Shown: positions 8,153 through 17,428, counted from the stretch's first letter. The stretch is DNA of 64,000 bases from Cecembia calidifontis (GCF_004216715.1 NZ_SGXG01000001.1:2650501-2714500), one strand, 5' to 3'. Notes: generated from the letters alone by a model not told the origin. Numbers and translations: made by a program.

Positions 8153-9073
8153 TTACTCTTCCCTAAACCTCATCGGACTGGTATCGACATGCTTTTTGAA
8201 AAAGTTGTTGAAATGGGTCACTTCCGTAAAACCCAGGGCATAGGCAATTTCCCCCACGTTCCATTTGCTGTGTTTGAGCAGGACTTTTGATTCCTGTAAA
8301 AGCCTGTCCTGAATGATCTGTGAGGTGGTTTTTCCGGTGACTTCCTTAAGGGCACGGTTAAGATGGTTGACATGGACATTGAGGTGCTCCGCAAATTCGG
8401 ATGGAGTACGGATATCCAACTTCGGGTGGTTATCCTCTATGGGAAATTGTCTTTCCAGCAATTCGGTAAACATGGCGGTGATTCTGTGGGAAGCATTAAA
8501 TGGCTGCCGGTCATTCAAGGTATTGGGCTGCAACTTGAGCCCATAGTGGATCAGTTCGAAGATGTGGTTGCGTATGCTGTCGTATTTGTATTTGTAATCC
8601 GATTTGAAATCCTTTTCCATCTTTTGGAAGACTTCCTCAATTTCAATAACCTGCTCATCTGTCAATTCAAAAACATGGTTTCCCGTTGGCTGGAAAATTT
8701 CATACTGCATTATATTGCCAAAATGGCTCATAAAATGTTGGTTGAAAATGCAATATTGTCCCTGAAGTTCCTCATGATGTTCCCATTTGTAGGGTATCAG
8801 AGGATTGGAAAAAGATAAAGCCTGCTTCTTTACCTCAATGACCTGATCGGCATAATAGACTGTGCCATGGCCTTTGACCAACATGATTTTGTAAAAATCC
8901 CTGCGACGATAGGGAATAGAAGTTAGTTTGCCATGGGAATAAGGCTCCAAACGGAACATGTTAAAATACCCGATGTCATTCCTTATATTCTCTGGAAGCC
9001 AATTGAATTTTCTTTTGTAAAATTCCTCTAAACTCTCACTCCGTTCCATAACTTTTGTTTTAAATCCTTTCAT
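8153..9073 (-). CDS. AraC-family transcriptional regulator (copy A)
   Basis: 306 aa, with an alternative ATG at 9049 that matches the start of the close paralogue at 42151. The N-terminal half is a cupin-like sensing domain (RRRDFYKIMLVKGHGTVYYAD). The C-terminal 100 residues hold two helix-turn-helix motifs (FAEHLNVHVNHLNRALKEVTG and VGEIAYALGFTEVTHFNNFFKKH). The effector is unknown. A barrel-like membrane protein gene lies just upstream, as with the other two copies at 15551 and 42151. The 5' region carries a duplicated GATAT...GCGATAT element and 11-bp phased repeats, also conserved at 43 kb; these probably serve autoregulation. Confidence 0.92.
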   Translation of the reverse strand: MKGFKTKVMERSESLEEFYKRKFNWLPENIRNDIGYFNMFRLEPYSHGKLTSIPYRRRDFYKIMLVKGHGTVYYADQVIEVKKQALSFSNPLIPYKWEHHEELQGQYCIFNQHFMSHFGNIMQYEIFQPTGNHVFELTDEQVIEIEEVFQKMEKDFKSDYKYKYDSIRNHIFELIHYGLKLQPNTLNDRQPFNASHRITAMFTELLERQFPIEDNHPKLDIRTPSEFAEHLNVHVNHLNRALKEVTGKTTSQIIQDRLLQESKVLLKHSKWNVGEIAYALGFTEVTHFNNFFKKHVDTSPMRFREE

Positions 9074-9103
9074 TGTTTACTAGTGAATATTTCAGATCAA
9101 TCA

Positions 9104-9148
9104 GATATAGGCTAAGCGATATAAAAGGATATTTGCCTTCGGAGATAT
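9104..9148. promoter_or_regulatory. Tandem GATAT-N-GATAT operator-like repeat upstream of araC copy A
   Basis: Two direct units (9104-9122 and 9128-9148) each open with GATAT and close with GCGATAT or GAGATAT around a GCTA/GCCT core. The same pair sits at 43057-43101 upstream of the paralogous araC although surrounding DNA differs. Conservation across the duplication suggests function, probably regulator binding. Confidence 0.5.
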
Positions 9149-9201
9149 TATATGCTGACATCAAGCCTGAATCGATAAAAATTCACCTTTAATCAAGAAT
9201 T

Positions 9202-9242
9202 TTATTTCCACCTTATTTCCACCTTATTTCAACTTTATTTAT
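9202..9242. repeat. 11-bp phased direct repeats (TTATTTCCACC), about 3.5 units
   Basis: TTATTTCCACC at 9202 and 9213, TTATTTCAACT at 9224 and a partial TTATTTAT at 9235, with an exact 11-bp period, about one helical turn. A related five-unit array lies at 43152-43206, again between an araC gene and its barrel gene. Confidence 0.75.
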
Positions 9243-9293
9243 ATAGAATTTCAATCAATATCAACCCCAATATCCGATATCAATAATTATCAT

Positions 9294-10101
9294 TTATAGC
9301 AATGGATTCGCCCTTCTGACAAATTGGTTGTTGAAAGAGTAAATCAAGCTGATGTTCCAAATCCAGTTGTCAACCTCAATTTCTGAGACGATTTTACGGC
9401 TGATGATGAAACCTAAGGCAAGCGGGAAATCTTTTTTTCCCAAGACTATAGAAGTACTGGCAAAATATCCCTCCTTTTCATTCATTTTCAGAAAGAAAGC
9501 CTGTTGACTTGCGTTGAAGAATAATTTTTCTGAAAGGGAAATTTTTGTGAAATGTGATCCCAATGCTACAAATTGATTGATGGCATTTGGGCCATTTCCA
9601 AGGTTTCTGCCATGGAGGTATAAAAAACTTACCCTGGCATGTTCACTGAAAAATTTAACTTGGGGAAATTTCTCCGGCAAAAAACCTTTTGACTTCCATG
9701 GTTTCTACCATAGTTCCGGTGCCATCATCCATAAGGACATCCTCAAATATAAAGGCTGGATGGGCACCGATATGTAGCCTGAATTTTTCAGATTTGATGA
9801 TTTTGTATTGCCACCAAAAGATAAATGACCAAGGCTTTCCATCTAGGGCAAACCGTAATTCAGGATCGAAACTAAGTCTCTCCCCGCCTAGAGAAAGCTC
9901 GAAAATAGCAGCAGGTCGATTAAGCGAAAAGACTGGGATCAAGGAAAGGCCATTATTGGTAATGCTTATATTGCCCCTAAAATGGTTGGATTCAGTGGAA
10001 TTTTGGTTTTGTGCAAATATTTGGTTGGATATAATCACAAAAAACAATGCCAAGGCCTCACTTACAAAATACAGACGAAGTTTACCTTTGCTGGTTCCCA
10101 T
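9294..10101 (-). pseudogene. Frameshifted outer-membrane barrel-like protein (partner of araC copy A)
   Basis: Close homologue of the intact 269-aa protein at 43231. The first part (signal peptide, then FRGNISITNNGLSLIPVFSLNRPAA through RFFAGEISP) and the second part (VSFLYLHGRN to RRANPLL) lie in different frames that switch at about 9660-9670. One extra base (or two missing) explains it. An earlier in-frame ATG exists at 10164, but the ATG at 10101 gives the better signal peptide. The protein has amphipathic strands and looks like a small beta-barrel with no assigned family. I see no slippery heptamer in the right frame, so this is decay or a sequencing error rather than programmed shifting. 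Confidence 0.8.
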
Positions 10102-10237
10102 ACAAAAACGGGAAATTGATTTTTCGATTTTGAGGTTTTCTGTTATAACCTTATAATTCAACATGTTACTTGTTATTTAGTGCTGTAAAATTACAACAAA
10201 TTTTAGGAGCAGTATTAACCGTTTTCAAATCAATATT

Positions 10238-10254
10238 TACAAAAATCAAACAAT
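10238..10254 (-). promoter_or_regulatory. Shared upstream motif, barrel gene A copy
   Basis: TACAAAAATCAAACAAT, identical over its full length to the copy at 44172-44188 upstream of the homologous barrel gene. Confidence 0.55.
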
Positions 10255-10312
10255 AAAATGCTTTCCAAAGCATCTAAGATTCACAAAGACATAGAATATT
10301 TCAAAGCATATT

Positions 10313-12121
10313 TCACCGTTCGATCACCGGCAAAATCAATACGGAAGGAAACTCATCCTCATGATACACCTTGTTGGTGGCTTTTTGGTATTCTTCGGCC
10401 GATTCGAAGTAAATGCTTCCGCCGGTGTTGCTGTTGCGGTTGAATTGAGGAAAATTGCTGCTGGAAACCTCTAGTCTGATCTGATGTCCAGGTAGGAAAA
10501 CATTGGAGGTAGCCTGTAGGTCAATCTCCACTTCATAGACTTTTCCGGGCTCCATCAGTTCCTCTTTTTCAAGAGAGTTGCGGTACCGTACCCTTTTGAT
10601 ACCGGTAGTCAGCAACATGGCACGTCCATCGGGAAATACGTCCACAAGTTTGGCAGTGAAATCTGTATCCGGAGCCGAAGAGGAAATAAAGAGCTTCAAG
10701 GTGATGTCTCCTGTCACCTCAATCGCTTTTTCCAAAACAGGTGTGGAATAGACCAACACATCATCCCTCAATTCCACTTCCATCTGATCCCTTGGTCCTG
10801 TAGCATTTGGACCGGGGAGAATGACCTGCCCTCCCAAAGTTGGCACAGGATTCATCGGATCATAGACAAAAACATCAGGCTTTTCCCCGATAGGGGCTTG
10901 TTCTGATAAATACCCATCCCCTTTGACTGAATTGGCTTTTCCACCACTCCTCAGGTAGAAGTTTTTGTATTCAGTGCCAGGAATAGGCCAGTCTTTTTCG
11001 GTTCTCCACTTATTTATACCCATGGTGAATATCATCACCGGATCCTCTTGCTCTATTCCGTTTTTCTCTCCCTTAACCCAACGGTCATACCAACGAAGTT
11101 TGATTCCATCCATGTCAATTGCCGAACTGCTGGATTCCGGACCAAAAGAAATTTCGGGAAATTCGCCGCTGAAATTCATGTGTGTCCAAGGCCCCATGAT
11201 CAAGCGTTGGTTTTTTCGGGCTATTTCCGATCCTGCTTTGTCTCGCATGGAGGTATAAATTTCAATGGTTCCCCGAACAAAAATGTCATACCAGCCGCTG
11301 ATATGCATGGCTGGAATGGTCATGTTTTGGTAACCCGAATTGGGAGATCTTTCTTCCCAATAAGGACCGGCATTGGGGTTTTTGAGCCATTCGATATAAA
11401 ATGGGGCATACTTGGCAATGTATGGATGGTTTGCGAGGGGGAGGCCATTGAGGACAGAAATTTCATCCGGGATACTTTCCCTGGGTTCTACATCCTCGCC
11501 TCTTGCCCGCCTTCTTTCCATCAGGTCAGGCAAAATAGAGACGATCCATCGCAAATCATGGAGTACTTTGGCCCCTCCTTGGTAAGAAGTCCCCTCATGG
11601 GTATTGGAAAAGGTGATTTCAGGAACCATGGTCTTTACGGCGGGATGATTTTCACGGGCAGGCAAGGTTTGTGTTCCTCCTAAATAAGACCCTCCGAAAG
11701 TCCCGATTTTTCCGTTGGACCAGGGTTGTTGGTTGATCCAATCGTACAGGTCAAGGGCATCATTGGTTTCATAAACATAAGATTCAAAATCCCCCTCTGA
11801 TGCGTACCTGCCACGCACATCCTGAATGACGATTACATATCCGGCATTCAAATACCGTTCGAAATCAAGTCTTGTATTGTTTTTATTGTAAGGTGTCCGG
11901 GCCACCAAAACAGGGGATGGGGGAGCATCTTTCAGCCTGTAGATATCCGTAGCCAGCATTGCGCCATCCCGGGTAGGCATCATGATGTCCTTTTCTTGGA
12001 TGATTTCAGATTGGCCATGGGTGTGGCTTGGGGAGCAGCCAAAAAGGATTGTGAAAAACAACAGGATTCCCGGAATCAGTTGCTTGAAATATGTTGAGCT
12101 ACAGTACGAAGTTTCTTTCAT
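10313..12121 (-). CDS. CocE/NonD-family (X-Pro dipeptidyl peptidase S15-like) hydrolase, lipoprotein
   Basis: 602 aa. The N-terminus is a signal segment with lipobox LFGC (Cys29). The alpha/beta-hydrolase domain has the nucleophile motif GTFGGSYLGG (Ser145) and the upstream oxyanion segment DVRGRYASEG. The C-terminal jelly-roll (about residues 380-600) is the X-Pro dipeptidyl-peptidase C-terminal domain. Relatives include cocaine esterase and glutaryl-7-ACA acylase, which cleave esters or amides of bulky acids. Surface or periplasmic location is inferred from the lipobox. It is followed after 88 bp by the cyclophilin-like lipoprotein gene region on the same strand. Confidence 0.93.
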   Translation of the reverse strand: MKETSYCSSTYFKQLIPGILLFFTILFGCSPSHTHGQSEIIQEKDIMMPTRDGAMLATDIYRLKDAPPSPVLVARTPYNKNNTRLDFERYLNAGYVIVIQDVRGRYASEGDFESYVYETNDALDLYDWINQQPWSNGKIGTFGGSYLGGTQTLPARENHPAVKTMVPEITFSNTHEGTSYQGGAKVLHDLRWIVSILPDLMERRRARGEDVEPRESIPDEISVLNGLPLANHPYIAKYAPFYIEWLKNPNAGPYWEERSPNSGYQNMTIPAMHISGWYDIFVRGTIEIYTSMRDKAGSEIARKNQRLIMGPWTHMNFSGEFPEISFGPESSSSAIDMDGIKLRWYDRWVKGEKNGIEQEDPVMIFTMGINKWRTEKDWPIPGTEYKNFYLRSGGKANSVKGDGYLSEQAPIGEKPDVFVYDPMNPVPTLGGQVILPGPNATGPRDQMEVELRDDVLVYSTPVLEKAIEVTGDITLKLFISSSAPDTDFTAKLVDVFPDGRAMLLTTGIKRVRYRNSLEKEELMEPGKVYEVEIDLQATSNVFLPGHQIRLEVSSSNFPQFNRNSNTGGSIYFESAEEYQKATNKVYHEDEFPSVLILPVIER

Positions 12122-12162
12122 TTCTTAACCTATTTTTTTAAAGAATGCTTATATAGATACTT

Positions 12163-12177
12163 AATCCTGTCAGGATT
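12163..12177. repeat. REP-like hairpin AATCCTGTCAGGATT
   Basis: A 15-nt perfect palindrome in the gap between two minus-strand genes. It has the same form as the GATCCTATCAGGATC and GATCCTTTCAGGATC hairpins in the RAYT-flanking blocks at 40.7 and 41.6 kb, so it is probably a dispersed copy of that repeat. Confidence 0.5.
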
Positions 12178-12209
12178 GAAACCAAATTTTTAAATACCCT
12201 ACCATCCCT

Positions 12210-12698
12210 CTATTTCTCCAGTTCCATCAGCACCCTGACATTCCCTTTTCCCAATGCATTTTCCAAACCTTCGGGATTATCGATTTTTCCGATCCGGGTA
12301 TAGCTGTAGGAAGAGTTGAACGTTTTATAGAAGATTACCAAAGTATTGGATCCCCATAGAAGAATGTCACCGTTCCGTATGGTGCCTGGGCTAAAGGTGT
12401 TTATCGGAAGATTTTGGGGAAGACGGTAATATTTTTCGTTGCTGTTCAGCTCAGTCATTTCCATCTCCAAAGGAAGCATGCTGACCAGTTTGGCAGTAGT
12501 TTCGGTTTCTAACAGAGATGCAGTAAACTCTTTATTGCCAACCTTGACAATTACTTTTATTCCTTGATTTTCCATATCGTTCCATTCTTGTGGTAATTGG
12601 TCCATTGCATCGACGCGTTCACAGGATATGCCCAGGCAAAATATGGATCCGAAAATCAGAAAAAGAACCAAAATACATGTTTTTGAGATGTTCTGCAT
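12210..12698 (-). CDS. Cyclophilin-like fold lipoprotein
   Basis: 162 aa with a lipobox-type signal (LGISC). The body, from IKVIVKVGNKEFTASLLETE through MLPLEMEMTELNSNEKYYRLP and SYSYTRIGKIDNPEGL, matches the bacterial cyclophilin-like domain (Cyclophil_like2). Proteins of this type commonly sit beside AraC regulators, aldo-keto reductases, cupins and CMD proteins in accessory redox operons. No enzymatic activity is established. The upstream same-strand PQQ dehydrogenase gene ends 44 bp away. Confidence 0.85.
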   Translation of the reverse strand: MQNISKTCILVLFLIFGSIFCLGISCERVDAMDQLPQEWNDMENQGIKVIVKVGNKEFTASLLETETTAKLVSMLPLEMEMTELNSNEKYYRLPQNLPINTFSPGTIRNGDILLWGSNTLVIFYKTFNSSYSYTRIGKIDNPEGLENALGKGNVRVLMELEK

Positions 12699-12742
12699 TT
12701 TTTCAAGGATTAGTTTTTGCCATTTTTGAAGCCAAATTCTAC

Positions 12743-14194
12743 TTATTCCAACGGTGAAATCCTTAACAAAGCATCAGGAGAATTCGTCAAGACGTATAGT
12801 GCCCCATCTGGTCCAAATTTCACGTCTCTTACTCTTCCCATTCCTTTAAGAATTACTTCCTGGCTTAACACTTTATCCCCATCTAACACAAGTCTTCGTA
12901 TTTCCTGATCTTTCAGGGCGGTGACAAGAAGGTTATTCTGCCATTTAGGGAATTGACCTCCGGTAACAAATTCTGAAGCACATACAGCTATGGATGGATC
13001 CCAATAAGTCAGTGGCTGTTCCATCCCTTCATGGTGAGTGAGATTCGTAATAGTGGTCCCATCGTAATTTACTCCATATGTGATTATAGGCCATCCGTAA
13101 TTTCCGGCTTTTTTCAGGCGATTGACTTCATCACCGCCTCTGGGTCCATGGTCTGTAAAATAAATTTCGCCTGTTTCAGGGTGTTGGGAAATTCCTTGCA
13201 CGTTTCGTGTGCCTATGGCATATATCCCCTGTAATTTTCCTTCTTGACCAAAATAAGGATTGTCTTTGGGAATGCTCCCATCTGGATGGATCCTGAAAAT
13301 CTTTCCTTCAGCACGGTATAGGAGTTGCGGGTTGTTTCCGGATTGGATGGATTGCTGCATATCCCCTATGGTAAAAAACAAAAAGCCATCTTTGTCAAAT
13401 AGCAAGCGACTGCCCCACCTAAAACCCCCACTGACCAAAATGGAATCTGGAGCCTGAAAAAGGGTTTCTTCCTTTATCCAATGGTAATCCCTGACTTTTC
13501 CTCTGATCAGTTTGGTCATGGCAGGAGAGGTCTGGTCAGCCGTATTTTTAGGGTTATGGCTAAAAGCAATGTACACCCAACCGTTTTCTTCATAATTTGG
13601 ATCCAATGCCAAATCCATCATTCCGCCAAACATGTCCGAACCATAGACAAAAGGGAGACCAGCTATCTTTCCCGGGTCAAGTTTACCGTTTTTCACCCAG
13701 TAAAGGTTCCCTTTATTTCCCGTGATCAATGCTGTATTGGTATCAACAAATTCTATCCCCCATGGAACTTCTAAACCTTCAGTTACGACTTTCTCGATTT
13801 TCAAAACATAATCCTGAGTCTTAAACGTCGCAGGTTTTTCCGCAGCAGAGTTGTAGCTGGGACTTTTTCTTTTATTCAGGATATATTCCGTCAGGGTGTT
13901 GATTTCTTTTGTCCCCAGAGCATTGCCCCATGCAATCATGGTGGTATTGGGGACTCCTTTTTCGATAGCTTGGGAGATGGAACGCATGTCATTACCCTGC
14001 TTTAGGTTTTCGGTCAATAAAGAGGAACCAGCAGGGGTACCTTTTAAGTCCGCTCCATGACAACCCATACAATAGGTTTGATATATCTTGGCACCATCTT
14101 GGGAATAGCCATGAAGTGAAAGGGAAATAGTAGTAATTAGCACCAGCCCTAAAATCTTTGGGCACTTGAGATTTATCATATCTAATTTGTTCAA
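12743..14194 (-). CDS. Exported cytochrome c / PQQ-dependent sugar dehydrogenase fusion
   Basis: 483 aa, secreted. An N-terminal mono-haem cytochrome c domain (about residues 32-110) has CMGCH with Cys42, Cys45 and His46. A six-bladed propeller of the soluble aldose dehydrogenase (GdhB/YliI) type follows, with VPWGIEFVDTNTALIT, a catalytic-His-type segment, TRNVQGISQHPETGEIY, DHGPRGGDEVNRL and GNYGWP. It would oxidise sugars or other alcohols in the periplasm and pass electrons from PQQ to its own haem. An internal ATG at 14176 is an alternative start. Confidence 0.92.
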   Translation of the reverse strand: MNKLDMINLKCPKILGLVLITTISLSLHGYSQDGAKIYQTYCMGCHGADLKGTPAGSSLLTENLKQGNDMRSISQAIEKGVPNTTMIAWGNALGTKEINTLTEYILNKRKSPSYNSAAEKPATFKTQDYVLKIEKVVTEGLEVPWGIEFVDTNTALITGNKGNLYWVKNGKLDPGKIAGLPFVYGSDMFGGMMDLALDPNYEENGWVYIAFSHNPKNTADQTSPAMTKLIRGKVRDYHWIKEETLFQAPDSILVSGGFRWGSRLLFDKDGFLFFTIGDMQQSIQSGNNPQLLYRAEGKIFRIHPDGSIPKDNPYFGQEGKLQGIYAIGTRNVQGISQHPETGEIYFTDHGPRGGDEVNRLKKAGNYGWPIITYGVNYDGTTITNLTHHEGMEQPLTYWDPSIAVCASEFVTGGQFPKWQNNLLVTALKDQEIRRLVLDGDKVLSQEVILKGMGRVRDVKFGPDGALYVLTNSPDALLRISPLE

Positions 14195-14211
14195 GAATCT
14201 GCCTGACTATT

Positions 14212-14400
14212 TTAATTGGCTGCTTTTACATTTCCAGTAAAATATTCTTCTGAGGCAGGTTCACCTACCTTGAAGATGCTTTCTTGTTCTTGCTCCCTCA
14301 TCGTCAAATCTGTTTTATTTTGGCAAGCAAACCCGACCAGGGCCATCAAAATGACCCGGGTCAGCCTGTAAGAGAAATTGATTCCTGTCATGGGGATCAC
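14212..14400 (-). pseudogene. Truncated cupin lipoprotein (N-terminal fragment)
   Basis: A reading frame of about 62 codons encodes a lipoprotein-type signal (LVGFAC-QN) and then SIFKVGEPASEEYFTGN, which lines up with the start of the intact cupin lipoprotein at 33699 (FPKGEKITNDNFTG). It stops before any cupin barrel, so the metal-binding strands are missing. It may begin with GTG at 14400, which overlaps the stop of the hydrolase gene (GTGA), or with ATG at 14391. The overlap suggests former translational coupling of hydrolase and cupin. Confidence 0.6.
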
Positions 14401-15464
14401 TTGAGTTTGGCCTTGAAAAAGGACGCCATTTTTTCGAAAGGAATAACATCCAACCTGTCATACAGATCGACATGGCTGGCACCGGGTATGATCAGCAACT
14501 CTTTGGGTTGGTTTGCCATAGCATAAATATCTTCACTCATGTACCTGGAATGGGCATTTTCCCCGGCAATCAGTAATATAGGTGTTGGAGAAATGTCCTT
14601 CAAATGGCTCAAAATGGGCGAATTGATCAAGGAAATAGCTGAGGTCGTAGCCCAAGCCCCGTTGGAATTGATGGACCGGTTATGATAACCTCTGGGGGTT
14701 TTGTAATAATCAAAATAGTCTTTGATAAACTGTGGTTCATCACCGGTCAGCTTATCTTTGTTGGGTTGGGCACCATAGTCAGCATTGCCTTTTTCAGCAT
14801 CTTCCCATCTTTTTTGGCTTAACATGGCCAACATTTTTGCACGGTCTTCTGCTGTAATTTGGTCATTGTAACCATGGGCAGAAACCCTGGTAATGTCATA
14901 CATGCTTGTGGTAGCAACGGCTTTGATTCTCTTGTCTGCAATGGCAGCGTTCAAGGCAAATCCCCCAAACCCACAGATGCCTATAATTCCTATACGCTCC
15001 CTATCCACTTGGGCTAAAAGTCCCAAAAAGTCAATGGCTGCACTGAAATCCTCTGTATTGATATCCGGAGAGGCAATGTTTCTGACTTCACCGCCACTTT
15101 CTCCGGTGTAAGAAGGGTCAAAAGCCAGGGCAATAAAACCCTGCTCAGCCATTTGCTGGGCATAAAGCCCGGAGGACTGTTCCTTTACGGCTCCGAAAGG
15201 TCCGCTCAATGCAAGGGCAGGAAATGTTTGGCTTGATAGATTTTTAGGAATGTACAGGTCACCTACCAGGGTGATCCCAAATCTGTTTTTGAATTCTACC
15301 TTTTCCCGTATAACGAGGTCACTCAAAGGAAAGGTATAGTGATCTTCAATAATGGTTGTATTCATGGCATTTTTGGTTTTGATAGATTGAGAATCTTGAT
15401 ATTGTGGGTAGGTATTTCCTATAGAAAGGACCATTACTCCCAGGAAATAAAATGTCTTTTTCAT
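14397..15464 (-). CDS. Exported alpha/beta hydrolase with cysteine nucleophile (dienelactone-hydrolase-like)
   Basis: I start it at the ATG at 15464 (355 aa), giving a signal peptide (KKTFYFLGVMVLSIG). The nucleophile elbow is GIIGICGFGG with Cys164 in place of the usual Ser, and a late GASHVDLYD supplies the probable His. Cys at this place occurs in dienelactone hydrolases and in the large YcjY-like group. Together with CMD-type proteins this hints at ring-cleavage-product chemistry, but no pathway is complete here. Its stop overlaps the start of the truncated cupin by 4 bp. A TATGAAAATCAAGC motif lies 79 bp upstream. Confidence 0.88.
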   Translation of the reverse strand: MKKTFYFLGVMVLSIGNTYPQYQDSQSIKTKNAMNTTIIEDHYTFPLSDLVIREKVEFKNRFGITLVGDLYIPKNLSSQTFPALALSGPFGAVKEQSSGLYAQQMAEQGFIALAFDPSYTGESGGEVRNIASPDINTEDFSAAIDFLGLLAQVDRERIGIIGICGFGGFALNAAIADKRIKAVATTSMYDITRVSAHGYNDQITAEDRAKMLAMLSQKRWEDAEKGNADYGAQPNKDKLTGDEPQFIKDYFDYYKTPRGYHNRSINSNGAWATTSAISLINSPILSHLKDISPTPILLIAGENAHSRYMSEDIYAMANQPKELLIIPGASHVDLYDRLDVIPFEKMASFFKAKLK

Positions 15465-15542
15465 CTTGTTGGACAGTTGGATCAATAAGACAAATTTACT
15501 TCCTTAAGCTCCTGACCAGGTAATGAAATCCAAACCAAAAAG

Positions 15543-15556
15543 TATGAAAATCAAGC
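15543..15556 (-). promoter_or_regulatory. Shared upstream motif, cysteine-hydrolase copy
   Basis: TATGAAAATCAAGC, overlapping the stop codon of the upstream araC gene (15551) and 79 bp before the hydrolase start. It is a one-base variant of the core seen at 3064 and 6494. Confidence 0.35.
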
Positions 15557-16429
15557 AGTAAAGTCCCGAATGGATTTTGGGGTAGTGCCGGCAATCCGTT
15601 TGAAAAAGTTGTTGAAGTAGGTCGGGTACTCAAATCCCAGGGAATAGCCCACTTCACTGATGTTCCAGTCGGTATATTGCAACAGTGCCTTGGCTTCATT
15701 GGCGATGCGCTCCGAAATATGGGTCGAGGTGGATTTTCCGGTCACTTGCTTGACAGACCTGTTCAGGTGGTTGACATGCACAGAAAGGGCATCTGCAAAA
15801 TCCTTAGGACTTCTAAGGCTAAGCGGCGCATCCGCACTCTCTATCGGAAACTGCCTTTCAAGCAATTCCAGAAATACCGCAGTCAACCTGTGGGCAGCAT
15901 TTTTTGGTTCCTCCACATTCTCGGCAGGCTGCAGTTTCATGGCTTCATGAATGATGAGTTGGATATAATTCCGTATCAATTCATCTTTATAGGGATATTC
16001 CGACTCCTGCTCGTCAATCATTTTTCGGAATATTTCATTGAGGGTGTCCCTTTGTTGTTCATTTATATCAAAAATGGGTGTTCCACCCAATTTGAACAAA
16101 GGGGATTGCAGGATGCTTTCAGACCTTTCGGAAACCTTGAAGAATTCTTCTGAAAAAAGGCAGGTATAGCCCACATAAGTCCTTGAAATTGTCTCCCAGG
16201 AATAAGGTATATGTGGATTGCCAAAAAACAGAATGGTACCTTCATGCTCAAAACTACGGTCTGCGTAGTGGATTTTGCTCTTTCCTGTAGTCAGACATAT
16301 TTTATAAAAATCCTTTCGGCTGTACATCTTAGTAGCCGCTCCATCTGCTTCGATCTGAAAGGCATTGAAACCTTTCAGCTTAAGTTCGGTATTGTACGGG
16401 GACAATTGCCTTTCTGTTGATTTTTTCAT
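15551..16429 (-). CDS. AraC-family transcriptional regulator (copy B)
   Basis: 292 aa, a diverged paralogue of the regulators at 8153 and 42151. The N-terminal cupin-like half has SRKDFYKICLTTGKSKIHYAD; the C-terminal half has two helix-turn-helix motifs (FADALSVHVNHLNRSVKQVTG and ISEVGYSLGFEYPTYFNNFFKR). The barrel-like protein gene lies only 26 bp upstream on the same strand, so regulator and barrel are co-transcribed here. Unlike the other two copies there is no room for the 11-bp repeats. Confidence 0.92.
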   Translation of the reverse strand: MKKSTERQLSPYNTELKLKGFNAFQIEADGAATKMYSRKDFYKICLTTGKSKIHYADRSFEHEGTILFFGNPHIPYSWETISRTYVGYTCLFSEEFFKVSERSESILQSPLFKLGGTPIFDINEQQRDTLNEIFRKMIDEQESEYPYKDELIRNYIQLIIHEAMKLQPAENVEEPKNAAHRLTAVFLELLERQFPIESADAPLSLRSPKDFADALSVHVNHLNRSVKQVTGKSTSTHISERIANEAKALLQYTDWNISEVGYSLGFEYPTYFNNFFKRIAGTTPKSIRDFTA

Positions 16430-16455
16430 AGGTATAAGTTAAGAAATTCAAATCG

Positions 16456-17253
16456 TTAATTTTTAAATACCGTGGCGGTGGGTGTATAGTTTTTGCCAAA
16501 TGAATAGATCAGGCTGAAACTGAACATCCAGTCTGATGTGTCCAGAAATTGTGTCCGGATGGCTTTGTTGGTCAACACCTGAAACGCCAGAGGAAAGTCC
16601 TCTTTGGCAAGCGCAAGAATGGAAGACACAAAAACACCTTCGTTTTGATCCATGTTCAGGTAATAGATCTGCGGGTTAAAACGAAGGTAAAATTGTTCGT
16701 TGAGTTGCAGTTTCCTGAAATTGGCATTGAGTGTTATAAAATGTGTTCTTTTGACGGAACTCTCGGAAAATCCATTGCCATTGAGGTAGTAGAGGCCTAT
16801 ACTGGTATTGGGCGTGATAAAATAATTGGGTACAACTTCACCTGCCAGGTATCGTTCCGTGGTGATGACATCGGCAGGCGGTGCCCCATTCATAGATAAC
16901 ACTTGTGGGACAAAGAGCAATCCAGGGTGTGCACCCACATTTAACTTGAATTTTTCCCCTTGGATTAATTTATATCTGCTCCATAAAAGTATGGTCCAGG
17001 GCTTCCCTTCCAAGGAAAAGTGAAATTCCGGTTCAAAAGTGAACCTGTTTCCCATGTTGAGCATGAGAAAACCTGCCGGTTTGTTCAGTGAAAAAGTAGG
17101 GAGTAAGGCAATTCCATTATTATTGACTCCGACCGAACCTCCAAAATAATTGGGATTGCCATTTTCTTCTTGCGCTTGAATGATTAAGGGAAACAAACAG
17201 AGTAGCATCCCCAAGGAAAACCGATAAATTGTTCTTAATGCTTTGATAATCAT
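16456..17253 (-). CDS. Outer-membrane barrel-like protein (partner of araC copy B)
   Basis: 265 aa with a clear signal peptide (ends IIQA-Q). The mature part opens with YFGGSVGVNNNGIALLPTFSLNKPA, which aligns with FRGNISVTNNGLSLIPAFSLNRPA in the 43231 protein. Amphipathic strands rich in aromatic residues continue to SLIYSFGKNY. There is no named family match that I recognise. The consistent pairing with AraC regulators suggests a surface channel or sensor for the same compound the regulator responds to. This is inference. Confidence 0.75.
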   Translation of the reverse strand: MIIKALRTIYRFSLGMLLCLFPLIIQAQEENGNPNYFGGSVGVNNNGIALLPTFSLNKPAGFLMLNMGNRFTFEPEFHFSLEGKPWTILLWSRYKLIQGEKFKLNVGAHPGLLFVPQVLSMNGAPPADVITTERYLAGEVVPNYFITPNTSIGLYYLNGNGFSESSVKRTHFITLNANFRKLQLNEQFYLRFNPQIYYLNMDQNEGVFVSSILALAKEDFPLAFQVLTNKAIRTQFLDTSDWMFSFSLIYSFGKNYTPTATVFKN

Positions 17254-17305
17254 AATTATCTGAATAGTACAGGTGCAAATCTACGAAATACCAAACCAGA
17301 TAAAT

Positions 17306-17322
17306 TAAGAAAATCAAACAAT
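17306..17322 (-). promoter_or_regulatory. Shared upstream motif, barrel gene B copy
   Basis: TAAGAAAATCAAACAAT, 53 bp upstream of the barrel gene start; it differs by two bases from the identical copies at 10238 and 44172. Confidence 0.5.
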
Positions 17323-17428
17323 TATTGAATATTATCAAATGATAGCAGTTTTTTATGCAAATTTAATCCCTATACAAAACTTTCAAAAGCCTGGGCAGAG
17401 AATCCGGTAGGGGCTAAGATAAAACCAA

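Noticed and set aside
9640..9700. Programmed frameshift in barrel gene A
   Set aside because: The AAATTTC string is not in the zero frame needed for -1 slippage, and the paralogue at 43231 is continuous.
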